From: CAVXGU01 sp963761615
Lineage (GTDB): Bacteria > Acidobacteriota > Vicinamibacteria > Vicinamibacterales > CAVVIG01
Direction of reading: 5' to 3'
Assembly (NCBI GenBank): GCA_963761615.1
Contig: CAVXGU010000003.1
Span: 1,364,001-1,428,000 of the forward strand
Length of the DNA stretch: 64,000 nt
Shown here: piece by piece, positions 49,285 through 56,261 of the stretch
Layout: each line of letters starts with the position of its first letter
How positions within the stretch are numbered: the first letter of the stretch is position 1
Made by a program: the position numbers and the translations under genes
Notes under the pieces: generated by a model
The model's database searches: none
Seen by the model: the letters and a program-made list of their open reading frames with translations, nothing else
Told to the model about the DNA's origin: nothing

Positions 49285-51804
49285 GTGGCCACCAAACTCG
49301 TCGGCATCGACTACACGACCCCCGACCTGCTCGCGAAGGTCACCGGGCGCGCCAAGTACTCCGAGGACTACCGCGCCGAGGGCATGCTCTTCACCAAGCT
49401 GCTCGTCAGCCCGATGCCGCATGCGAAAGTCACGCGGCTCGACACGAGCAAGGCGCTCGCGCTGCCTGGCGTCAAGGCCATCATCACGGCCGAGGATCTG
49501 CCCGGGGGCGCGGCGGGCGCGACCCTCGGCGAGGGCGTGCAGGCGCTGTCGCAGGGCGAGCGCGGCGCGCTCACCAACGAGCCGGTCTACCAGGGCGAGC
49601 CGATTCTCGCCGTCGCGGCCGTGGACGAGCTGACGGCGGCCGAGGCGATCGAGCTGATCGACATCGAGCTCGAGCCGCTGCCGTTCGCCGTCGACCCGAT
49701 CGAGACGCTGCGGCCGGGGAGCGCGAACGCGCGGACCGAGGGCAACACGTGGGAGCGGCCGGCGCCGCCGGCCGGCGGCGCGGCGAGAGGCCGCGGCGGA
49801 CGGGGTGGGCGCGGCGGGTTCACGCCTCCGCAGATCGCCGAAGTGAAGTGGACCGACGAGGACTTCGCCAACGCCAAGAACGGCCTGATGCCGACCGGGC
49901 ACGCGACCGACGAGTGGGCCTACGGCGACGTCGACGCGGCGTTCAAGCAGGCGGATCTCGTGCTCGACGAGACGTTCGTCTCCCAGTCGACCGGGCACCA
50001 GCCGCTCGAGACGCGGACGGCGATGGCCTACTGGCAGAACGGCAAGCTCTACCTGCATGGCTCGACGCAGAGCACGGTCCAGACCATCCGCTCGGTGGCC
50101 CGCTGGGTGGGCATCGAGCCCGAGAACGTCATCATCATCAGCGAGTACACGGGCGGCGGCTTCGGCAGCAAGATCCCGGGGGCGATCTCGATGCAGATCC
50201 CGGCGATCCTCTCGAAGAAGCTCAACGCGCCGGTCATGATGCGCATTTCGCGCGAGGACGAGCACTTCATCGGCCGCGCCCGCTCCGGGATCCACGGACG
50301 CGTGAAGGCCGGCTTCCGCAAGGACGGCAAGCTGCTGGCGCTCGATTTCTTCGCCGTGGGCGACAACGGCCCCTACGACGCGCAGGGCGACTACCGTTCG
50401 ACGGGCAACATCGCGTCGCTGGCGTATCAGCCGACGGCGATGCGGTGGCGCGGCATCACGGTGCTGACCAACACGCCGCCGCGGACCTCGCAGCGCGGAC
50501 CCGGCGGGATGCAGGCGATCGGGATCATGGAGCCGATTGTCGCCAAGGCCGCCAAGCAACTGGGCGTCGATCAGGTGCAGATGCGCCTGATCAACGCGCC
50601 GGCAGGCAAGGCGCGCTACGGCCCGATGAACCCGGCGGGCCAGCAGGGCTACGTCACGAGCTGCTTCCTCAAGGAGGCGATCGAGAAGGGCCAGCAGCTC
50701 TTCAACTGGGAGCAGCGCAAGGCGCGCAGCGGGCAGCGCACGGGCAGCAAGGTACGCGGGCTCGGCGTCGCCGTGAGCACGTTCTCGGGCGGTTCGATCG
50801 GCTTCGACGGCCTCATGATCATCAAGCCGGACGGGCGCCTGCAGGTGCAGTCGGGCATCGGCAACCACGGCACCGAGTCGGTCATCGACGTGCACCGCGT
50901 GGCGGCCGAGATCCTCGACATCCCCTGGGACAAGGTCGACGTCGTCTGGGGCAACACGGAGAAGAACCTGCCGTGGACGTGCATCTCGGCGGGCAGCCAG
51001 ACGGCGCACGCGATGACGCGCGCCGCGCACGCCGCGGCGAACGACGCCAAGCGCAAGCTGCAGGAGATCGCCGCGAAGGATCTGGGCGGCAAGCCCGAGG
51101 ACTACGAGGTCGCCAACGAGCGGGTGTCCCGCAAGGGCGGCGGGCGCGGTCTGACCTTCGCGCAGGCGGCGCAGCGCGCCATCGCGCTCGGCGGCACCTA
51201 CGACGGCCATGAGCTGCCGAAGGACATCAACGGACAGACCACGTCGGCCGCGACGGCGCTGGCCGGGCAGGGTCTCATGGGCGTCGGCAAGGATGCCTAT
51301 CCGCGCGACGGCTCGTCGATGTCGTTCGTGGCGGGATTCGCCGAGGTCGAGGTCGACCTGGAGACCGGCGCGCACCAGATCATCGACTACCTGGCCGTCG
51401 GCGACGTCGGCACCGTCCTGCACCCGAAGGTGCTCGGCGGGCAGATGCTCGGCGGGTCGATGCTCGGCATCGGGCACGCGGTGACGCAGCGCTGGGCCTA
51501 CGACCAGCACTACGGCGCCGCCCTGGCGAAGCGCTTCTATCAGAACCGGCCGCCGACGATTCTCGACGCCCCGCAGAACATGGCGTGGAGCGCGGTGGAC
51601 CTTCCCGACCCCGAGACGCCGACGGGCGTTCGCGGCGTGGGCGAGCCGCCGGTCGGCGCCGGGTACGCCGCGGTGATGAACGCGATTCTCGACGCGGTCG
51701 GCTACGAGGCCTTCCGCCGCTCGCCGGCGACGGCGGACATCCTGTTGAACGCGATCGAGAACGGCGGCATGCGCACGCATGAGCCGCTGACGACGAACAT
51801 CTAG
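49285..51804 (+). CDS. Molybdenum hydroxylase large (molybdopterin-binding) subunit
   Basis: An 839-residue catalytic subunit that binds the Mo cofactor and hydroxylates its substrate with water-derived oxygen. It has the N-terminal a/b-hammerhead part (KVTGRAKYSEDYRAEGMLF), the cofactor motifs SEYTGGGFGSK and GPGGMQAIGIMEP, and the catalytic Glu787 in RGVGEPPVGAGYAAV. A Gly/Arg-rich insertion GGAARGRGGRGGRGGF (about 164-179) is absent from its paralogue at 60372. The GTG start at 49285 is used, with GGAGGG before it. The substrate cannot be predicted; xanthine, aldehydes and N-heterocycles are all possible. Confidence 0.92.
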   Translation: MATKLVGIDYTTPDLLAKVTGRAKYSEDYRAEGMLFTKLLVSPMPHAKVTRLDTSKALALPGVKAIITAEDLPGGAAGATLGEGVQALSQGERGALTNEPVYQGEPILAVAAVDELTAAEAIELIDIELEPLPFAVDPIETLRPGSANARTEGNTWERPAPPAGGAARGRGGRGGRGGFTPPQIAEVKWTDEDFANAKNGLMPTGHATDEWAYGDVDAAFKQADLVLDETFVSQSTGHQPLETRTAMAYWQNGKLYLHGSTQSTVQTIRSVARWVGIEPENVIIISEYTGGGFGSKIPGAISMQIPAILSKKLNAPVMMRISREDEHFIGRARSGIHGRVKAGFRKDGKLLALDFFAVGDNGPYDAQGDYRSTGNIASLAYQPTAMRWRGITVLTNTPPRTSQRGPGGMQAIGIMEPIVAKAAKQLGVDQVQMRLINAPAGKARYGPMNPAGQQGYVTSCFLKEAIEKGQQLFNWEQRKARSGQRTGSKVRGLGVAVSTFSGGSIGFDGLMIIKPDGRLQVQSGIGNHGTESVIDVHRVAAEILDIPWDKVDVVWGNTEKNLPWTCISAGSQTAHAMTRAAHAAANDAKRKLQEIAAKDLGGKPEDYEVANERVSRKGGGRGLTFAQAAQRAIALGGTYDGHELPKDINGQTTSAATALAGQGLMGVGKDAYPRDGSSMSFVAGFAEVEVDLETGAHQIIDYLAVGDVGTVLHPKVLGGQMLGGSMLGIGHAVTQRWAYDQHYGAALAKRFYQNRPPTILDAPQNMAWSAVDLPDPETPTGVRGVGEPPVGAGYAAVMNAILDAVGYEAFRRSPATADILLNAIENGGMRTHEPLTTNI

Positions 51805-51833
51805 CCCCGGGGATGCGAGACAGATGAGAAGCG

Positions 51834-51863
51834 AGAGACTGGCGACTGAAGACTGGAGACTAG
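51834..51863. repeat. Short GACTG(G/A)-type microrepeat in the Mo operon
   Basis: The 60-nt gap between the large and FAD subunits contains GAGACTGGCGACTGAAGACT and further GACTGGAGACT units just before the ATG. It resembles the other intergenic microrepeats of the window and contains no obvious promoter. Confidence 0.5.
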
Positions 51864-51864
51864 C

Positions 51865-52875
51865 ATGGCGGTGATTCGCGACATCATGCCGGCGTTCGAG
51901 CTGTTCCAGCCGGCCAGCATTGACGAGACGCTGAAGCTCCTCGACCAGTACCAGGCTGACGCGTGGGTCATGGCGGGCGGGCTGGACACGTTCGACTGGC
52001 TGAAGGACCGGACGAAGCGCACGAAGGTCGTCATCGACTTGAGCCAGGTGGCGGAGCTGCGCGGGATCCGCGAGCGCGACGGCGGGCTCGAGATCGGCGC
52101 CACGACGACGCTGACCGAGGTGAGCCTGCATCCGACGGTGCGCGACAAGTTCGGCGTGCTGGCCGAGGCGGCCGGTCTGGTGGCCTCGCCGCAGATCCGC
52201 AACCAGGGCACCGTTGGCGGCAACGTCTCGCAGGACACGCGTTGCTGGTACTACCGGAGCGGCTGGACCTGCTACCGCGCCGGCGGCAACATCTGCTATG
52301 CCGACACCCCGACGGCGATCAACCGCGAGCACGCCATCCTGCACGCGGATCGCTGCGTCGCCGTGAACCCGAGCGACACGGCGCCCGCCCTGATCACCCT
52401 CGACGCCCAGATGGTCGTCCGCAGCGCCCGAGGCGAACGCGTCGTGGATGCCGAGCAGTACTTCATCGGCCCGGGCACCGACATCACGCGGATGAACGTG
52501 CTGCGGCCCAACGAGCTGCTCGTCGCGATCCGGATCCCGAAGACGTGGTCCGGCGCGCAGTTCTACTTCGAGAAGATCCGCGACCGCCAGGTCTGGGACT
52601 TCCCGCTGGTCAATGTCGCCTCGGCCATCGTGGCCTCCGGCAAGACGATCCAGCGGATGCGGCTCGTCGTCAACGGCGTCGCGGCCACGCCGGTGCGCCT
52701 CGCGGCCGTCGAAGCCGCGGTGGCCGGCAAGCCGCTCAACGAGGACACGGCGAAGATGGCGGGCGAGATGGCCGTGGCGGGCGCCCAGCCGCTCCGCTAC
52801 AACGGCTACAAGGTGCCGCTCATGCGCAATCTCGTGAAGCGGGCCATCCGTGGGGGGGGTGAATGGACTTCCTGA
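51865..52875 (+). CDS. Molybdenum hydroxylase FAD subunit with extra four-cysteine motif
   Basis: A 336-residue medium subunit (CO dehydrogenase flavoprotein family). FAD-binding motifs are VMAGGLDTFDWLK (about 35-47) and IRNQGTVGGNVSQDTRC (about 111-127). The loop Cys127-WYYRSGWT-Cys136-YRAGGNI-Cys144, with Cys164 further on, has the spacing of the extra 4Fe-4S cluster found in 4-hydroxybenzoyl-CoA reductase beta and PaoB-type subunits. The last 13 nt overlap the cytochrome gene. With the 2Fe-2S subunit it would pass electrons from Mo via FAD to the membrane. Confidence 0.9.
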   Translation: MAVIRDIMPAFELFQPASIDETLKLLDQYQADAWVMAGGLDTFDWLKDRTKRTKVVIDLSQVAELRGIRERDGGLEIGATTTLTEVSLHPTVRDKFGVLAEAAGLVASPQIRNQGTVGGNVSQDTRCWYYRSGWTCYRAGGNICYADTPTAINREHAILHADRCVAVNPSDTAPALITLDAQMVVRSARGERVVDAEQYFIGPGTDITRMNVLRPNELLVAIRIPKTWSGAQFYFEKIRDRQVWDFPLVNVASAIVASGKTIQRMRLVVNGVAATPVRLAAVEAAVAGKPLNEDTAKMAGEMAVAGAQPLRYNGYKVPLMRNLVKRAIRGGGEWTS

Positions 52876-53687
52876 GGTGGGGCATCAACCCCTGGGGACA
52901 GCAGATTCTCACGCACATTTCGTGGGATCTGCTGTGGGCGTCGATGTTCGCGGGCATCATGTTCTTCGTCGCCCATGCGAGCTACATGGTCCTGTCGGCG
53001 CACCGGAAACGGCCGACCGCGGAAGTCGACGCCCTGGAAGCCGCGCACAAGAACCTGCCGGAGAAGATCACCCGGCACTCGCTCGTGGCGCGGTCGTTCC
53101 ACTGGGTGATGGCGGCGTCGATGTTCACGCTGCTGTTTACGGCGTTCCTGCCCGTGGCCGGCATCAAGTTTCCCTGGGTGACGTGGCACTGGATCGCCGG
53201 CCTGGTCCTGACGGCCTCCATCCTCTTCCACATCATCCATGCGTCGTTCTGGATGGACTTCTGGTCCATCTGGGTGGGGCCGAAGGACATCCCGGAGTTC
53301 AAGGCCGAGATCCTGCGTGAGCTGGGCCACGACGTGCCCGGGCCGAAGTCGGGCAAGTATCCCCTCGGCAATCGCCTCTATCACCTCGCGATCGTCTTCG
53401 CGGGCCTGGCTGCCGTGGGCACCGGCCTGCTGATGCTGAACAAGGTGCGCACCCCGTTCCTGACGCGCAACCCGTACATCCTGAGCGACGCGACCTGGGG
53501 CTTCACCTACGTGCTGCACGGGATGGCCGGTGTCGGCCTCGTCGGCCTCGTGATCGCGCACGTCTACTTCGCCGTGAGGCCCGAGAAGTGGTGGATCACG
53601 AAGGGGATGATCCTGGGCTGGATCACCCGCCGCCAGTACCTCGAGCATCACGACCCGCAGCGCTGGACCATCAGGGGGAAGGCCTGA
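52863..53687 (+). CDS. Membrane cytochrome b subunit (formate-dehydrogenase-gamma-like)
   Basis: A 274-residue protein with five TM segments (about 20-45, 80-100, 108-130, 171-192, 215-237). Candidate heme ligands are His80 (RSFHWVM), His109 (TWHWIAG), His123/His126 (FHIIHA), His219 (YVLHGMAG) and His233 (IAHVYFAV), the pattern of di-heme b-type anchors of formate dehydrogenases and hydrogenases. Its overlap with the FAD subunit gene suggests that it docks the periplasmic Mo enzyme and feeds electrons into the quinone pool. Most Mo hydroxylases of this family lack such a subunit. Confidence 0.88.
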   Translation: MDFLRWGINPWGQQILTHISWDLLWASMFAGIMFFVAHASYMVLSAHRKRPTAEVDALEAAHKNLPEKITRHSLVARSFHWVMAASMFTLLFTAFLPVAGIKFPWVTWHWIAGLVLTASILFHIIHASFWMDFWSIWVGPKDIPEFKAEILRELGHDVPGPKSGKYPLGNRLYHLAIVFAGLAAVGTGLLMLNKVRTPFLTRNPYILSDATWGFTYVLHGMAGVGLVGLVIAHVYFAVRPEKWWITKGMILGWITRRQYLEHHDPQRWTIRGKA

Positions 53688-54100
53688 GCGAGACTCCCCA
53701 ACAGCACGCGCTGTCCGAGCTCGAAGCGCTCTGCGACCTCGTCGAATCCAGCTACGAGTACATGCTCGCGTACGCGTCGCGCGGCATGGTCAACGAAACG
53801 GGCAGCGAGATCCGGAGCACGCTGGGCAAGCTCGACACCGGGCTTGCCAGCCTGCCAGCGTGCCTGTCGGAGTGCGCGGCGATCCTGCACCCCGACGCGG
53901 CCGCGCAGTACGAGCCCTTCATCGACGTCCTGCGCCGCGACGCGCAGGACGCCCGCGCGGCCATCGCGCTCGTCACGCTCCAGCCGTCCATCGGTTCTCA
54001 GCTCGTGGACAACCTGAACGCGTCCACGCACCTGCGCGCGCTCCTCACCGGTCTGTTCCTCGTCGACGAAGTCCTCAAGAGCCGCAAGCGCAAGGCTTAG
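53684..54100 (+). CDS. Unknown protein at the end of the Mo hydroxylase operon, apparent CTG start
   Basis: A 138-residue helical protein without signal or TM segments (LSELEALCDLVESSYEYMLA, IRSTLGKLDTGLASLPACLS, LLTGLFLVDEVLKSRKRKA). The frame opens at a CTG that overlaps the cytochrome stop (CTGA) and has GGGGGAAGG 3 nt upstream; the next ATG, about 75 nt in, would remove a conserved-looking helix. I do not recognise the family. Its position suggests an assembly or chaperone role for the Mo enzyme, which is inference only. Confidence 0.65.
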   Translation: MSETPQQHALSELEALCDLVESSYEYMLAYASRGMVNETGSEIRSTLGKLDTGLASLPACLSECAAILHPDAAAQYEPFIDVLRRDAQDARAAIALVTLQPSIGSQLVDNLNASTHLRALLTGLFLVDEVLKSRKRKA

Positions 54101-54124
54101 AGCGTTTTCGTTGCGCTGTAGCGG

Positions 54125-54168
54125 CCGACCTTCAGGTCGGCTTCGCATTGGCGGACCTGAAGGTCCGC
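54125..54168. repeat. Double-hairpin dispersed repeat (GACCT-AGGTC type)
   Basis: CCGACCT-TC-AGGTCGG (54125-54140) and GCGGACCT-GA-AGGTCCGC (54151-54168) form two tight hairpins in tandem, 24 nt after a stop codon. A degenerate half copy is at 39533-39544. This looks like a REP-type element; no associated transposase is seen. Confidence 0.65.
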
Positions 54169-54205
54169 GGCTACACCGATCTCGGGGCGACATCGATCTC
54201 GAAAA

Positions 54206-54270
54206 CGCTGCAACACCCGGCACCCGGCACCCAGCACCCGGCACCCAGTGCCTGGTGCCAGGCACCCGTA
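54206..54270. repeat. GGCACCC microrepeat with terminal hairpin
   Basis: Units of CCCGGCA and CCCAGCA repeat between convergent genes and end in GTGCCTGG-TG-CCAGGCAC (54248-54265), a perfect 8-bp stem just past the DUF4159 stop. The hairpin could end transcription from both sides. Confidence 0.6.
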
Positions 54271-54273
54271 ACA

Positions 54274-55092
54274 TCAGTGCGTCATGGCGTACACGAGTGC
54301 GTCGATTCCGAAGGCGTAGCCGGGGACCGAGAACTCCAGGAAGTACTCGTGGCTGTCGCCCTCGCGCTCGAAGGCGTCGCCGAAATCCGTGTTGTGCGTG
54401 ATGAGCACCATGAGGCGCCCCTTCTCGTCGGTGATGCCGCGGACCTCCGGGGGCACGCTCTGGGCGCCCCGCTCCGAGGTCTGGCCGGTCGCCGCCCAGA
54501 AATCGATCGAGGGGATCTGCGGGATCTTCGAAACGGGCGTGACCATCGAGAAGATCGCGTCGCCGGGCGGCAGGTCCTGAACCGGATACTGGCTGGGCGG
54601 CAAGGCCTTCCCGATCTGGCCGGCGAACGCCTGCCAGGCGTACGGTCCCCAGAAGTCGTCGGCCCACAGGAATCCGCCCTTCAACAGGTACTGCCGCAGC
54701 GCCGCCGCCTCGTCATCGTCGAGGTAGAGCGCTCCGACCTCGGTCATCATGATGAACGGGCACTTGAACAGGTCGGGATCGGTGAGGGTCAGCACGACGT
54801 GGTTGGGCTGGCGGGTGGTCGGATCGAAACTGACCGGCGCCTTGGTCAGCTCCGAGAGGCGGATGGACAGATTCTCGTCGGCCCGCGGCCAGTCGACGTT
54901 CCAGCCGCCGCCATCGCCGTACGGGTTCTGACGGAAGGCGATCCGGCAGAAGTTGAATCCCCCGTCGTACATCGATGGCGGAAAGCCGAGCGACAGCCGG
55001 TAGAAGCCGCGGCCACGCCGCTGGGCGAAGCCCGCCGAGGCCGCCAGCAGGATCGTCACGACGATCGCGGTCAGGCGCGTGGCGCGCCGCAT
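54274..55092 (-). CDS. DUF4159 domain protein (complete)
   Basis: A 272-residue exported protein. A signal peptide (RATRLTAIVVTILLAASAGF) is followed by GGFNFCRIAFRQNPYGDGGG, IRLSELTKAPVSFDPTT, PFIMMTEVGALYLDDDEAAA, LRQYLLKGGFLWADDFWG and GRLMVLITHNTDFGDAFE. The last two regions resemble a GATase1/ThuA-like fold. It is paralogous to the fragment at 1-545, here with a complete C-terminus (GIDALVYAMTH). It is 5 nt downstream of the E2 gene on the same strand, so it may be read from the pyruvate-dehydrogenase-type transcript. Function unknown. Confidence 0.88.
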   Translation of the reverse strand: MRRATRLTAIVVTILLAASAGFAQRRGRGFYRLSLGFPPSMYDGGFNFCRIAFRQNPYGDGGGWNVDWPRADENLSIRLSELTKAPVSFDPTTRQPNHVVLTLTDPDLFKCPFIMMTEVGALYLDDDEAAALRQYLLKGGFLWADDFWGPYAWQAFAGQIGKALPPSQYPVQDLPPGDAIFSMVTPVSKIPQIPSIDFWAATGQTSERGAQSVPPEVRGITDEKGRLMVLITHNTDFGDAFEREGDSHEYFLEFSVPGYAFGIDALVYAMTH

Positions 55093-55097
55093 GCCCG

Positions 55098-56261
55098 CTA
55101 GTCTACCGCCGTTTCCTCGAGCCTCCGGCGGAATGCGGCGAGAAACGCCGCGCCCGTCGCGCCGTCGATGGCGCGGTGGTCGGCCGAGAGCGTGCACGTC
55201 ATGAGCGTCGCGGCCGCGACGGCGCCGTCCCTGACCACGGGCCGCGCGGAGGCGGCGCCGACGCCCAGGATCGCCACCTGCGGAGGATTCACGATCGGGT
55301 AGAGGCTCCGGGTGCCGTACATCCCCAGGTTGGAGATCGTGAACGTGCCGCCGGCGTAGTCGCGCGGCGCGAGCCGGCCCGCCTGCGCGAGCTCGACGAG
55401 CCGGCGCAGCTCGACGGCGATCTCGGTCGGGACGAGCGCGCCGGCGTCGCGCACGATGGGCACCATCAGCCCGTGCACCGTGTCGACCGCCACGGCGATG
55501 TCTGCAGACCGGTGGAGCCGCGCTCCAGGGTCCTGCCAGGTGGCGTTGACGGCGGGGACGTCCGCCAGCGCCCGTGCCGCGGCGCCGACGACGAGATCGG
55601 TCAGCGTCAGCTTGATGGCGCCGGGCCTGGCGTTGTGCGCGCGGCGCCGCTGGTCGACCTCGTCGACCGTGCATTCGATCTCCAGGTAGAAGTGCGGGAT
55701 CGTCTGCTTCGCGTGAACGAGCCGCTCGGCGGTCACGCGGCGTGCCGGTGTCAGCGGCGCGGGGGCGCCCAGACCCAGCGCACGCTCGACGTCGGCCCGC
55801 GTGACATCCTCCGACGCCGCTCGCGGCACCGTGCGCAGGTCGAGGCCCGCCAGCGCCGCCATCCGCCTCGCCAGGGGCGTGGCCGTCACGTCCGCATCGT
55901 CGTGCGAGACCGGTGCGGCGGGCGCGGAACGCGCGGCCGGCCGATCCGGCGCCCCGGGATCCGGACTCGGGATGGCTGCCTGCGCGGAGGCGGTCGCTGG
56001 CGCAACGGCCTCGGCGGGCGTGTCATCGACGATCGTGGCGAGCAGGGCTCCGATTGCCACCTCGCCGGTGCCGGCCGGCACGACGATGGCCCCGAGAGTT
56101 CCGGCGGCGGGTGACTCCAGCTCGACGCTGGTCTTGTCGGTTTCGACCTCGGCGATGACGTCGCCGGTCTCGATCCGGTCGCCTTCCGCCCTGAGCCAGG
56201 CCGCGATCCGGGCCGACGTCATGCCTTCGGCCAGCGGCGGCAGCCGGATCTCCACCCTCAT
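55098..56261 (-). CDS. 2-oxo acid dehydrogenase E2 (dihydrolipoyl acyltransferase)
   Basis: A 387-residue E2. A single lipoyl domain with Lys43 in AEVETDKTSVELES is followed by a Pro/Ala-rich linker, a peripheral-subunit-binding domain (TPLARRMAALAGLDLRTVP, about 130-165) and the catalytic core. The core ends with the active site TLSADHRAIDGATGAAFLAA (His362, Asp366). Fold elements include TISNLGMYGTRSLYPIVNPP and GLMVPIVRDA. The ATG overlaps the E1 stop (ATGA). Length and single lipoyl domain are more like Gram-positive or branched-chain E2 than enterobacterial AceF. Confidence 0.92.
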   Translation of the reverse strand: MRVEIRLPPLAEGMTSARIAAWLRAEGDRIETGDVIAEVETDKTSVELESPAAGTLGAIVVPAGTGEVAIGALLATIVDDTPAEAVAPATASAQAAIPSPDPGAPDRPAARSAPAAPVSHDDADVTATPLARRMAALAGLDLRTVPRAASEDVTRADVERALGLGAPAPLTPARRVTAERLVHAKQTIPHFYLEIECTVDEVDQRRRAHNARPGAIKLTLTDLVVGAAARALADVPAVNATWQDPGARLHRSADIAVAVDTVHGLMVPIVRDAGALVPTEIAVELRRLVELAQAGRLAPRDYAGGTFTISNLGMYGTRSLYPIVNPPQVAILGVGAASARPVVRDGAVAAATLMTCTLSADHRAIDGATGAAFLAAFRRRLEETAVD

